Positions 16,605 through 26,411 of a DNA stretch of 64,000 nucleotides are shown here, in pieces. Both the position numbers and the translations under genes were made by a program. Below the pieces are notes generated by a model, which was not told the DNA's origin, did not search any database, and worked only from the letters and a program-made list of their open reading frames with translations. Origin of the DNA: CALABS01 sp050260775 (GTDB taxonomy: Bacteria; Pseudomonadota; Alphaproteobacteria; Rhodospirillales; Magnetospirillaceae); contig JBLNCP010000027.1 in NCBI GenBank assembly GCA_050260775.1, positions 53,527 through 117,526 on the forward strand. Reading direction: 5' to 3'. Position 1 is the first letter of the stretch, and every line of letters starts with the position of its first letter.

Positions 16605-17219
16605 CTATCCCTTGTCAAGCAACGCGCGTAGGGTGACGCCCTTGACCTCGTCCGCGGCGATCACCGAGCCGCGCCGGTCGGGCAGGCCGGCGGTGACCGC
16701 CTGCACCCGCTCGATGGCGGCGTCGAGGGCCTGCAGGGCTTCGACCGCCTCGGGCGAGAATTCCTCGACCGAGACCTCGTTGACATAGGTGCGCAGGTCC
16801 AGTGAATAGGAATCGAGGATGCGCAGGTAGTCGGCCAGCGAGCGCGGCCGCTTGCTGTAGAGCTTGTGGGACGAGCGGATGTTGTTGAGGAAGATGGTGA
16901 TCAGGCCGCGGATGAACGGGTCGCAGGCCGCCATCTTCTGGTCGAACACCCCCTTGGGCACCCGCACCAGCACCACCGCCGTCTCGGCCCGCGCGGTCGC
17001 CATGCGCGGTGTGCCGTCGATCACCGCCATCTCGCCGAAGATGCCGCCGGCGCTCAAGGTGCCGAGCTTGACGACCTCGCCGTCCACCTCCCTGTAGATC
17101 CCCACCTCGCCGCTTTCGACGACATAGGCGGCGTCGCCGCGTTCGCCTTGCGCGAAGATGACGCGGCCGGCTTCGAACGAACGCCGGTCGAGGATCTGGG
17201 GGGAAGCCGGGCTGACCAT
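16605..17219 (-). CDS. Cyclic nucleotide-binding domain protein without HTH
   Basis: The 204-residue protein has a Crp/Fnr-type cNMP-binding beta-roll at about residues 15-125, including GDAAYVVESGEVGIY, GGIFGEMAVIDGTPRMATARA (phosphate-binding cassette with Glu and Arg) and the hinge helix region. The remaining 75 residues look helical and do not contain a recognisable helix-turn-helix. It could therefore sense cAMP or cGMP and act by protein contact rather than DNA binding. The start at 17219 (MVSPASPQ) is preferred over an upstream ATG that lacks domain homology. Confidence 0.8.
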   Translation of the reverse strand: MVSPASPQILDRRSFEAGRVIFAQGERGDAAYVVESGEVGIYREVDGEVVKLGTLSAGGIFGEMAVIDGTPRMATARAETAVVLVRVPKGVFDQKMAACDPFIRGLITIFLNNIRSSHKLYSKRPRSLADYLRILDSYSLDLRTYVNEVSVEEFSPEAVEALQALDAAIERVQAVTAGLPDRRGSVIAADEVKGVTLRALLDKG

Positions 17220-17437
17220 GGGGAATTGATGCCACCCTGCGCGCCCGCGGTCAAAGGAGAACCACGCAACGGAGGCTGCCCCTCTTCGCATGCGGCGGCA
17301 TTGATCCCATATGCCACCCATCCCGGGATGCCGGTCCCGCCTTGACGCTCCGGCCGGGTGTTTCTACGATGGCCCGCTAATATTGGCGCCGGCCCGCAGC
17401 CGCCGCATGACGACGACTACAGTGAGGGAAACTGGCG

Positions 17438-17752
17438 ATGAAGAATGTGACGGATGCGAGCTTCGAAGCCGACGTGCTGAAGGCCTCCGGCCCCGTGCTG
17501 GTCGACTTCTGGGCCGAGTGGTGCGGCCCCTGCCGCCAGATCGCTCCGGCGCTCGAGGACCTGGCCAAGGACATGGGCGACAAGATCACCGTCGCCAAGG
17601 TCAACATCGACGAGAACCCCGCCAGCCCCGGCAAGTACGGTGTGCGCGGCATCCCCACCCTGATCCTGTTCAAGAACGGCCAGGTGGCGGCGACCAAGAT
17701 CGGCGCGCTGCCCAAGAGCAAGCTCTACGAGTGGGTCGAGCAGTCGATCTGA
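17438..17752 (+). CDS. trxA: Thioredoxin
   Basis: Cytoplasmic disulfide reductase of 104 residues, normal thioredoxin length. The active site WCGPC has redox cysteines at 29 and 32, in the context VDFWAEWCGPCRQIAP. The cis-proline lies in GIPTLILFKNG. GAGGGAAAC precedes the ATG by seven bases. It is a single-gene transcription unit closed by a strong terminator at 17771-17803. In many relatives trxA follows folC; here they are separated by about 3.6 kb. Confidence 0.97.
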   Translation: MKNVTDASFEADVLKASGPVLVDFWAEWCGPCRQIAPALEDLAKDMGDKITVAKVNIDENPASPGKYGVRGIPTLILFKNGQVAATKIGALPKSKLYEWVEQSI

Positions 17753-17770
17753 TCTCCTCGGATCGATCGG

Positions 17771-17803
17771 AAGGGGCGCCCCGCGAAAGCGGGGCGCCCC
17801 TTT
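17771..17803 (+). terminator. Rho-independent terminator of trxA
   Basis: A 14-bp GC-rich stem (AAGGGGCGCCCCGC / GCGGGGCGCCCCTT) around a GAAA tetraloop, followed by TTT. Confidence 0.85.
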
Positions 17804-17890
17804 GCTATTAGGGGGCGGACCGCGCTCAAAGGGAACTCCATCCGTCGGCAAGCCTTAATGGGGCGACGAGTATTCGATGGAGAGACGCTC

Positions 17891-18235
17891 ATGCATCCCC
17901 GCTTCCTCATTCTGGCCCTCGGCCTGGGTGTCATCGCCGCCGGTCCGGCGACGGCTCAGGATCGCTCCTACGGTCCCCCGGGCACGCTGTACGACTATCC
18001 CGATAGCGGTTACGGCTCCCAGTACCCAAGCAGCGCCGACGCGCAACGCCCGCCCGCCCAAACCCGCAGCCAGTCGCAGGACCAGACGGCGGCCGTCCCG
18101 CAGGAACCGGCGCGCAAGCCGCACCCTGGGACCCTGCGCAAGTATGGGACTGCCGGCATCACCCCCGAGGTGCAGTTCGACGTGGACCGCCGAGAACAGG
18201 AGCAGGCGCGGCAGGCGCAGCGCAACCGGTACTAG
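17891..18235 (+). CDS. Exported hypothetical protein, 114 residues
   Basis: Unrecognised exported protein. A signal peptide spans about residues 1-22 (MHPRFLILALGLGVIAAGP, cleavage near ATA-QD). The mature chain is low complexity: rich in Tyr/Gly/Pro/Ser at first, then Gln/Arg with a charged end (DVDRREQEQARQAQRNRY). GGAGAGACGCTC precedes the ATG at 17891, which favours it over the ATG at 17858. No motifs for a function. Confidence 0.7.
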   Translation: MHPRFLILALGLGVIAAGPATAQDRSYGPPGTLYDYPDSGYGSQYPSSADAQRPPAQTRSQSQDQTAAVPQEPARKPHPGTLRKYGTAGITPEVQFDVDRREQEQARQAQRNRY

Positions 18236-18251
18236 CGGCCTCTGAATGGTC

Positions 18252-18307
18252 ATGGCCGGCTCAACCCGGCCACCCCACCATGGACCCCCGGGCCAAGCCC
18301 GGGGGTG
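18252..18307. repeat. Palindromic intergenic repeats, family A (two units)
   Basis: An ATGGCCGG-CTCAA-CCCGGCCA unit is followed by ACCCCCGGG-CCAAG-CCCGGGGGTGA. They sit between two convergent genes (the exported protein and the FtsH paralogue). Confidence 0.75.
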
Positions 18308-18317
18308 ACGGTCGCTC

Positions 18318-20186
18318 TTAGGTGGTCTGCGGCTGGGCGGTGAAGGCGACGTTGTCCATCTCGCCCACCGCCACCGGGTGGCGCATGATCTCGGCGATCT
18401 CGGCACCCGACAGGCTTTCACGGTCGAGAAGCGCCTGCGCCAGCGCCTCCAGCTGCCAGGCGTGGGTCTTGAGCACGGTCAGCGCCTTGGCGCGGCCCTC
18501 GGCCACCAGGGCGCGGACCTCGGCGTCGATCTCGCGGCTGGTGTCGTCGGCGCGCACGCCCTCCGGCGTGTAGGGATCGCCGTGCATGCCGCCGAAGGCG
18601 ACCAGGCCGAGGCGCTCGCTCATGCCCCACTCGGTGACCATCTTGCGGGCGATGCGGGTCGCCATCTGGATGTCGCCGGCGGCGCCGGTCGAGATTTCCT
18701 CGGCACCGAAGATGATTTCCTCGGCGGCGCGTCCGCCCATGGCGACCGCCAGGTCGGCCTTGAGCTTCGAGCGCCGGAGCGCCGGGCTGTCCTTCTCCGG
18801 CAGCCGCACCACCATGCCCAGCGCCTGCCCACGCGGCACGATGGTCGCCTTGTGGATGGGGTCGGAGGCGGGCATGTGCAGGGCGACGACCGCGTGCCCG
18901 GCCTCGTGGTAGGCGGTCAGGCGGCGATCCTCCTCGCCCATGATGCTGGGACGCTCGGTGCCCAGGAGGATGCGGTCCTTGGCGGCCTCGACGTCGTCCA
19001 TGGTCACCGAGTCGCGGCCGGCGCGGGCGGCGACGATGGCCGCCTCGTTGACCAGGTGCGACAGCTGCGCGCCGGAAAAGCCCGGCGTGCCGCGCGCCAC
19101 GATGCGCAGGTCGAGACCCTCGGTCAGCGCCACCTTGGCGGCGTGGACCTTGAGGATCTTCTCGCGCCCGGCCACGTCGGGGGTCTGCAGCACGATGTGG
19201 CGCGAAAAGCGGCCCGGCCGCATCAGCGCCTCGTCCAGGATGTCGGGGCGGTTGGTGGCGGCGATGACCACCACGCCGGAATTGGCCTTGAAGCCGTCCA
19301 TCTCGACCAGCAGCTGGTTCAGCGTCTGCTCGCGCTCCTCGTGGGCGGCCCGCGCATTGGCGCCCGAGCGCTGGCGGCCGACCGCGTCGATCTCGTCGAT
19401 GAACAGGATGCACGGCGCCTTCTTCTTGGCAGTGGCGAACATCTTGCGCACGCGACCGGCGCCGACGCCCACGAACATCTCGACGAAGTCGGAGCCCGAG
19501 ATGGAGAAGAACGGAACGCCGGCCTCGCCCGCGACGGCGCGCGCCATCAGGGTCTTGCCGGTGCCGGGCGGGCCGCTCAGCAGCACGCCGGTCGGCACCT
19601 TGGCGCCCAGCCGCGAGAAGCGGCGGGGATCCTTGAGGAACTCGACCACCTCCATCAGCTCCAGCTTCTCGTTGTCGCACCCGGCGACGTCCTCGAAGCG
19701 GACCGTGCTGTCGGACGCCGTCGCCAGCCGGGCCTTGTTGCCGCCGCCCAGCGTGCCGCCCTTGATGCCGAAGAACCAGAAGGCGACCGCGAGGCCGATG
19801 AAGATCGCCACGTTGCCGGCGACGGCCAGGGCCGTCTCGGCCCCCAGGCCGTCCTCGCCATAGGCGCGGTCGGTCGAGAACGCCACCTTGGCGCCCGCCG
19901 CCGCCGCATCGCGCGCCAACTCGGCGGCGACCAGCGGGGGAATCATGGCGCCGTGCAGGCCGCCGTCGCGGTCTTTCGCCATGCCCGTGCCTTGGGCGTA
20001 GAAGGTCAACTCGGCCACCTGGCCCCCGGCTACCAGCGCGCGGACCGCCGAGTAGCTGGACTGCTCGATCGCCGGATGCGGCTCGGTCGCGGTCAGTCCG
20101 TTGTAGAGCGGGTAGCTGACGGCCCCGGCGGCCAGCAGGCCCACCAGCGCCAGCAGGGCGGCGAGGAGGTATTTCCTTCTGCTCAC
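18318..20186 (-). CDS. FtsH-like membrane AAA protease, probable paralogue
   Basis: ATP-dependent zinc metalloprotease of the FtsH family, about 622 residues. From the N-terminus: membrane helix 1 (about 6-25), a short periplasmic region, helix 2 (AIFIGLAVAFWFFGI), AAA domain with Walker A GPPGTGKT, pore loop FVEMFVGVGA, Walker B ILFIDEID and the SRH arginines (DEALMRPGRFSRH). The protease domain has HEAGH. It is not beside tilS, the usual partner of the main ftsH, so I infer a second FtsH. GTG 20186 gives a short N-terminus; an ATG at 20246 in frame is an alternative. Confidence 0.88.
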   Translation of the reverse strand: MSRRKYLLAALLALVGLLAAGAVSYPLYNGLTATEPHPAIEQSSYSAVRALVAGGQVAELTFYAQGTGMAKDRDGGLHGAMIPPLVAAELARDAAAAGAKVAFSTDRAYGEDGLGAETALAVAGNVAIFIGLAVAFWFFGIKGGTLGGGNKARLATASDSTVRFEDVAGCDNEKLELMEVVEFLKDPRRFSRLGAKVPTGVLLSGPPGTGKTLMARAVAGEAGVPFFSISGSDFVEMFVGVGAGRVRKMFATAKKKAPCILFIDEIDAVGRQRSGANARAAHEEREQTLNQLLVEMDGFKANSGVVVIAATNRPDILDEALMRPGRFSRHIVLQTPDVAGREKILKVHAAKVALTEGLDLRIVARGTPGFSGAQLSHLVNEAAIVAARAGRDSVTMDDVEAAKDRILLGTERPSIMGEEDRRLTAYHEAGHAVVALHMPASDPIHKATIVPRGQALGMVVRLPEKDSPALRRSKLKADLAVAMGGRAAEEIIFGAEEISTGAAGDIQMATRIARKMVTEWGMSERLGLVAFGGMHGDPYTPEGVRADDTSREIDAEVRALVAEGRAKALTVLKTHAWQLEALAQALLDRESLSGAEIAEIMRHPVAVGEMDNVAFTAQPQTT

Positions 20187-20322
20187 GGTTCGGCTTGTCC
20201 TATCCAGGGAGGGGTACGCCCAGGAGGGTAAGCTTTTCGAAACCATCTTGGGGGCGCGCAAAGGGGGAGGCCGGCCAAAAGACGGCCCGCCGCCTGGACG
20301 CCTGCCCCATCGACCGCCGGTC

Positions 20323-21333
20323 TTACACGTAGGCGCTGCGGCGGCGCGCCTCCTGGATCTTGCGCCAGGTGTAGACGCCGAGCGGCACCGCCACGGCGGC
20401 GCCGGCGGCCAGGGCGACGGCGGTACGGGTGCCCCGGCGGGCGGCCGCGGGCACGGCCCAGCCGCCATGGGCGGCGTCGGCCACCGGGGTGAACAGGTTG
20501 CCCGGGCCCTCCGGTGCCGGCGCGTCCTCGAAATGCGCGGCCTCGACCCGGTGGGCGATGACGCGCTCGGTCGGCCCGCGCGCCACGGCATGGGCCACTT
20601 CCAGCAGTCCGGGCAGCGGCCCCATCCCCACCTCCCGCCGCGGATGGCGGGCCAGCGCCACCACCGCCTCGGCGACCTTCTCGGGCTGGAGAACCGGCGG
20701 CATGGGGTGGGGGCGGCGGCCGGTGTGGTTGGCGGCGTGCTGGACCAGCGGCGTGTCGACGCTGGGGGGCAGCAGCGTGCACACGGCGATGCCCGGCAGG
20801 TCCTTCACCTCCATGCGCAGGCACTCGGACAGCCCGCGGATCGCCCACTTGCTGGTGACGTAGGCCGAGATCTCCGGCTGCCCGATGGTGCCGGCCAGGG
20901 ACGAGACGTTGATGATCACCCCGTGTTTCTGCTCCCGGAAGATCGGCAGTACCGCCCGGCAGCCGTGCACGGTGCCCATCAGGTTGGTGCGGATGACCCG
21001 CTCGAACTCGGCCAGCGGCACCTCCTCGAAGCGGCCGAACAGGCTGACCGCGGCGTCGTTGACCCAGACCTCGATGGCCCCGAACCGGGTCAGTGTCGCG
21101 TCCGCCAGGGCCTCCACCTGCCGGAACGAGGTGACGTCGGTGACCAGCGGCAGGGCGTCGGCCCCCAGGTCACGGCACTCGCGCGCGCATTGTTCGAGCG
21201 CCGCCTCGTTGCGGCCGGCCAGCGCCAAGCGGCATCCGGCGCGGGCGAAGGCCCAGGCCGAGGCCCGGCCGATCCCGGACGACGCCCCGGTGATCACCAC
21301 CACCTTGTCTCGCAGGTTCCGATATCCCGCCAT
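20323..21333 (-). CDS. SDR-family oxidoreductase with C-terminal membrane anchor
   Basis: Short-chain dehydrogenase/reductase of 335 residues. The Rossmann motif TGASSGIG lies near residues 16-23, and the catalytic Ser (INVSSLAG) and YVTSK are present. The usual NNAG is replaced by NDAA. An extension beyond the ordinary 250 residues ends in a hydrophobic helix (VALAAGAAVAVPLGVYTW) and a basic tail, suggesting attachment to the membrane. Substrate unknown. It precedes the FtsH paralogue on the same strand. Confidence 0.85.
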   Translation of the reverse strand: MAGYRNLRDKVVVITGASSGIGRASAWAFARAGCRLALAGRNEAALEQCARECRDLGADALPLVTDVTSFRQVEALADATLTRFGAIEVWVNDAAVSLFGRFEEVPLAEFERVIRTNLMGTVHGCRAVLPIFREQKHGVIINVSSLAGTIGQPEISAYVTSKWAIRGLSECLRMEVKDLPGIAVCTLLPPSVDTPLVQHAANHTGRRPHPMPPVLQPEKVAEAVVALARHPRREVGMGPLPGLLEVAHAVARGPTERVIAHRVEAAHFEDAPAPEGPGNLFTPVADAAHGGWAVPAAARRGTRTAVALAAGAAVAVPLGVYTWRKIQEARRRSAYV

Positions 21334-21403
21334 CCCAGCCCCCGTCCTTGGCCCCCGTTGCTTCCGCCTCATGGGGAACAGGGGCGCGGGCGGGCGGGTT
21401 CCG

Positions 21404-22708
21404 TCAGCGGTTCTCGGCCAGCACCGTGCCGGCCAGGTACAAGCTGCCGCAGATCAGGATGCGGGCCGGGCTGGGATGCGCGGCGGTCAGCTGGCGGATG
21501 GCCTCCTCCACCGAGGCGGCCGGCTTGGCGTCCAGGCAGTAGTGGCGCATGGCCGCCGCCGCGGCCTCCTCGGCCGATAGCGCCTGCTCCTCGCCGGGAA
21601 TGGTCACGGTGCGCAGGGTGTGGAACTTGGCGGCCAGGGGCTCCAGGTAGCCGTCCACGTCCTTGGTCGCCAGGATGCCGAACACCCCCAGCAGCGGCTT
21701 GTCCCGCCAGTTCCGGGTGTGGCGGGCGATGGCGTCGGCGGCATGGGGATTGTGGCCGCCGTCCAGCCACAGCTCCCAGCCCGCGGGCAGCAGGTCGACC
21801 AGCGGGCCGGCGGTCAGGTGCTGCAACCGCGCCGGCCATTCCACTGAGCGCATGCCCAAAGCCAGCGCGGCGGTGGGGAAATCCGGGAATACCGGCGGCG
21901 CCTCGATGCGGGTGAGGCGCTCGATGGCGGCCAGGGCCAAGCTGGCGTTGCGCATCTGGAAGGCGCCGGCCAGGGCGGGGGCGGGCAGCACCCACTCGAC
22001 CTCGCGGCCCTTGAACAGCATGGAGCCGTCGGCGGCGAGGCGGGCGAAGAAGTCCTTGCCTTCCTGGATCAGCGGCACGCCGTACTCCAGCGAACGGGCC
22101 TCGATCACCTTGGCGGCCTGGCGTCCCTGGTCGGCCACCACGCAGGCCACCCCCCGCTTCATGATCGCGGCCTTCTCGGCGGCGATGCTCTCGATGCGGC
22201 CGCCGAGGAACTGCTGATGGTCCATGGCGATGGGCGTCAGGATGGTCAGCGCCGGGCGCTCGACCACGTTGGTGGCGTCGAGGCGCCCGCCCAGGCCGGT
22301 CTCCAGCAGGGCGACGTCGGCGGGGGTGCGGCTGAAGGCCAGGAAGGCCGCGGCGGTGGTGATCTCGAAGAAGGTGATGGGCTCGCCGGCATTGACGGCT
22401 TCCACCTCCTCCAGCAAAGCCAGCAGCCCGGGGTCGTCGAGCAGGCGGCCGGCCACCCGGATGCGTTCTGCGAAACGCACCAGGTGGGGCGAGGTGTAGA
22501 CGTGGGCCTTGAGGCCCGCCGCCTCGAACGCCGCCCGCAGATAGGCGATGGTCGAGCCCTTGCCGTTGGTCCCCGCCACATGGATCACCGGCGGCAGCCG
22601 CCGCTCGGGATTGCCGAGCTTGGCCAGAAGCTTTTCGACCCGTTCGAGCGACAGGTCGATCAGCTTGGGGTGCAACTGGTGCAGGCGGGCGAGGACGGCG
22701 TCGATCAT
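21404..22708 (-). CDS. folC: Folylpolyglutamate synthase/dihydrofolate synthase
   Basis: Mur-ligase-type enzyme that adds glutamate to dihydropteroate and folates. The 434-residue protein has the P-loop GTNGKGST near residue 46, YTSPHLVRFAERI, the FFEITTAAAF segment, ETGLGGRLDATN and the C-terminal DGGHNPHA motif. The start at 22708 lies 12 bases after the accD stop. The order trpB-trpA-accD-folC is a conserved arrangement in alphaproteobacteria. Confidence 0.96.
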   Translation of the reverse strand: MIDAVLARLHQLHPKLIDLSLERVEKLLAKLGNPERRLPPVIHVAGTNGKGSTIAYLRAAFEAAGLKAHVYTSPHLVRFAERIRVAGRLLDDPGLLALLEEVEAVNAGEPITFFEITTAAAFLAFSRTPADVALLETGLGGRLDATNVVERPALTILTPIAMDHQQFLGGRIESIAAEKAAIMKRGVACVVADQGRQAAKVIEARSLEYGVPLIQEGKDFFARLAADGSMLFKGREVEWVLPAPALAGAFQMRNASLALAAIERLTRIEAPPVFPDFPTAALALGMRSVEWPARLQHLTAGPLVDLLPAGWELWLDGGHNPHAADAIARHTRNWRDKPLLGVFGILATKDVDGYLEPLAAKFHTLRTVTIPGEEQALSAEEAAAAAMRHYCLDAKPAASVEEAIRQLTAAHPSPARILICGSLYLAGTVLAENR

Positions 22709-22720
22709 GGAAACCCGAAC

Positions 22721-23629
22721 CTACATCCGCGCCAGGTCCTCGGGGTTCTCGACCGGCAGCATCACCACGTCGCCCTTGGGACCGCGGTTGCGCAGCAGCG
22801 ACAGCACGCGCACGAGGGTGGCGCGCAGCTCCTTGCGGTGGACGACCATGTCGACCATGCCGTGGTCGAGCAGGTATTCCGCCTTCTGGAAGCCCTCGGG
22901 CAGCTTCTCGCGGATGGTGCTCTCGATCACGCGGGCACCGGCGAAGCCGATCACCGCGCCGGATTCGGCGATGGCGACGTCGCCCAGCATGGCGAAGCTG
23001 GCCGAGACGCCGCCGGTGGTCGGGTCGGTCAGCACCACGACGTAGGGCAGCCGCTTCTCCTTGACCTTGTCCACCGCCACGGTGGTGCGGGCCATCTGCA
23101 TCAGCGACAGGATGCCTTCCTGCATGCGGGCGCCGCCCGAGGCCGGGATGACGATCAGCGGCGCGTCCTGCAGCACCGCCAGCTCGGCGGCGGCGACGAT
23201 GCCCTCGCCGACCGCCACGCCCATGGAGCCGCCCTGGAAGTCGAAGTTGAAGGCGGCGATCACCACGTTCATGCCGCCCATCTTGCCGTGGCCGACGACG
23301 ATGGCGTCCTGCTCGCCGGTCTTGGCGCGGGTCTCCTTCAGGCGGTCGGTGTAGCGCTTCTGGTCCTTGAACTTCAGCGGATCCTCGGCGGCCTTGGGCA
23401 GCTCGATGCGGCTGTACTTGCCGTCGTCGAACAGCATCTCGAGGCGCTTCTTCACGCCCAGCCGCAGGTGGTGGCCGCAATGCTGGCAGACGTTGAGCGC
23501 CTTCTCGATGTCGCGGTGGAACAGCATGTGGCCGCAGCTCGGGCACTTCTGCCACAGGTTGTCGGGAACCTCCTTGGGCCGCACCAGGGACTGCAGCTTG
23601 GGGCGAACGTAGTTGGTCAGCCAGTTCAT
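22721..23629 (-). CDS. accD: Acetyl-CoA carboxylase carboxyltransferase subunit beta
   Basis: Beta subunit of the carboxyltransferase that makes malonyl-CoA for fatty acid synthesis. The 302-residue protein has the N-terminal zinc ribbon CPSCGHMLFHRDIEK...CQHCGHH and the crotonase-like carboxyltransferase domain with SGGARMQEG and LTDPTTGGVSASFA. The ATG at 23629 (MNWLTNYV) is the family-typical N-terminus; nine codons further upstream are rejected. Palindromic repeats lie between it and trpA. Confidence 0.96.
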   Translation of the reverse strand: MNWLTNYVRPKLQSLVRPKEVPDNLWQKCPSCGHMLFHRDIEKALNVCQHCGHHLRLGVKKRLEMLFDDGKYSRIELPKAAEDPLKFKDQKRYTDRLKETRAKTGEQDAIVVGHGKMGGMNVVIAAFNFDFQGGSMGVAVGEGIVAAAELAVLQDAPLIVIPASGGARMQEGILSLMQMARTTVAVDKVKEKRLPYVVVLTDPTTGGVSASFAMLGDVAIAESGAVIGFAGARVIESTIREKLPEGFQKAEYLLDHGMVDMVVHRKELRATLVRVLSLLRNRGPKGDVVMLPVENPEDLARM

Positions 23630-23650
23630 CGGACGCGTACCTTTTCCTAT

Positions 23651-23710
23651 CGTCACCCCCGGGCTTGACCCGGGGGTCCAGGGATTGCCGGGCCGAGCCC
23701 GGCAATGACG
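23651..23710. repeat. Palindromic intergenic repeats, family A (two units)
   Basis: A CACCCCCGGG-CTTGA-CCCGGGGGTCC unit and an ATTGCCGGG-CCGAG-CCCGGCAAT unit fill the gap between trpA and accD, so an accD message initiated upstream would carry both hairpins. Confidence 0.8.
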
Positions 23711-23721
23711 GACAAACGAAA

Positions 23722-24531
23722 CTACTTCCTCGCCTCGCGCACGCCCTTGGCCAGGGCGGCGACCAGGTCGAGGGGGGCGCAGACCGCCGTGGCGGTGCCG
23801 GCGTGGTCTGCGATCGCCTGCACGATGGCCGAGCCGACCACGGCGCCGTCGGCGACCTGGGCGACCTCGGCGGCCTGTGCCGGCGTCTTGATGCCGAAGC
23901 CGACGCAGATCGGCAAGGGGGTATGGCGGCGGATGCGGCCCACCGCGTCGGCGATGGCCTGCTGGCTGGCCGAGGCGGTGCCGGTGATGCCGGCGATGGA
24001 CACGTAGTAGACGAAGCCCGAGGCGTCCTTGACCACGGTGGGCAGGCGCGCGTCGTCGCTGGTCGGGGTGGTCAGGAAGATGAAGTCGATCTGGTTGGCG
24101 CGGCAGTGCGGCAACAGCTCGTCGGCTTCTTCCGGCGGCAGGTCGACCAGGATCAGGCCGTCGATGCCGGCCTTGGCCGCGTCGGCGCAGAACTTCTCGG
24201 GTCCCCAGCTATAGACCGGGTTGTAATAGCCCATCAGCACCACCGGGGTGGCGTTGTCGGTCTTGCGGAACTCGGCGACCATGTCGAGCGTCACCGCCAG
24301 CGAGCCGCCGGCCTTCAGTCCGCGCCCGGCTGCCGCCTGGATCGCCGGGCCGTCGGCCATGGGGTCGGTGAACGGCATGCCGAACTCGATGACGTCGGCC
24401 CCCGCCGCCGGCAGGCCGTTGAGGATCTGCTGGCTGGTGGCCCGGTCGGGATCGCAGGCCATGACATAGGTGACCAGCGCGGCCCGGTCCTCGGCCGCGA
24501 GCTTCATGAAGCGGCGCCCCAAACGGCTCAT
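23722..24531 (-). CDS. trpA: Tryptophan synthase alpha subunit
   Basis: Cleaves indole-3-glycerol phosphate to indole, which is channelled to TrpB. The 269-residue protein has the catalytic glutamate in VIEFGMPFTDPMADGP, the catalytic aspartate in LILVDLPPEE, and the phosphate-binding VGFGIKTPAQA. The length is normal. It follows trpB by 40 bases on the same strand and precedes accD. Confidence 0.97.
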   Translation of the reverse strand: MSRLGRRFMKLAAEDRAALVTYVMACDPDRATSQQILNGLPAAGADVIEFGMPFTDPMADGPAIQAAAGRGLKAGGSLAVTLDMVAEFRKTDNATPVVLMGYYNPVYSWGPEKFCADAAKAGIDGLILVDLPPEEADELLPHCRANQIDFIFLTTPTSDDARLPTVVKDASGFVYYVSIAGITGTASASQQAIADAVGRIRRHTPLPICVGFGIKTPAQAAEVAQVADGAVVGSAIVQAIADHAGTATAVCAPLDLVAALAKGVREARK

Positions 24532-24571
24532 CGGACCAACTCCCCGGTCATTCGCTCGCCATGCGCGCTCA

Positions 24572-25792
<1,221 letters not shown>

Positions 25793-25945
25793 GGGTCCGT
25801 CCCTGCCTTGGGGGCCGCTAATAAAGCATGAAGCGCCCGGCGTTGGGAGATGTTTCGTGACCGGCGTACGGGGGACCCGCGTTGCAAATCCGGGGAGGAT
25901 ATGCTTTGGATTGTTCAAGTTCCAAAAACAGGGGAGAACTTGACC

Positions 25946-26323
25946 ATGACCGCTATCCGCGCCCTTGCCGCAGGCTTGCTTGCGGTTGCCTTCGCCGCGC
26001 CGGCCTTCGCCAAGGAGGAGCCCGTGAGCTTCGCCGAGGACGTGCACCCGATCCTCAAGATGCGCTGTGTGATCTGCCATGCGCCGGGCCTCGAAGGCAC
26101 CGAGAAGAGCGGCCTCGACCTCACCACCTACGAAGGCGTGATGAAGGGCACCAAGCACGGCTCGATGATCGTCCCCGGCGATCCGCTGACCAGCAACCTG
26201 ATGGTCCTGATCGACGGCCGTGCCGACAAGTCGCTGCAGATGCCGCACGGCAAGAAGAAGCTGTCGTCGTGCGACCGCGAGCTGATCCGCAAGTGGATCA
26301 AGCAGGGCGCCAAGGACAACTGA
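25946..26323 (+). CDS. Periplasmic single-haem cytochrome c-type protein
   Basis: Exported protein of 125 residues. The signal peptide covers about residues 1-23 (ending PAFA), followed by one haem-binding motif CVICH in the segment HPILKMRCVICHAPG and a later methionine in QMPHGKK that could be the sixth ligand. The pattern (SFAEDVHPIL...C..CH...LIRKWIKQGAKDN) resembles the small cytochrome domain found in planctomycete-type cytochromes. GGGGAGAAC precedes the ATG at 25946. It is a single unit closed by a strong terminator. Redox partners unknown. Confidence 0.85.
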   Translation: MTAIRALAAGLLAVAFAAPAFAKEEPVSFAEDVHPILKMRCVICHAPGLEGTEKSGLDLTTYEGVMKGTKHGSMIVPGDPLTSNLMVLIDGRADKSLQMPHGKKKLSSCDRELIRKWIKQGAKDN

Positions 26324-26349
26324 TCTCCGAACGCTACGACGCGATCAGG

Positions 26350-26386
26350 CGGGGCGGCCCTCGGAGGGCCGCCCCGTTTTGTTTTT
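26350..26386 (+). terminator. Rho-independent terminator of the cytochrome gene
   Basis: 12-bp stem CGGGGCGGCCCT / AGGGCCGCCCCG with a short loop, followed by TTTTGTTTTT. The GNAT gene converges on it. Confidence 0.9.
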
Positions 26387-26411
26387 CGGGCGGGTTCCCA
26401 GCAATGATCCG

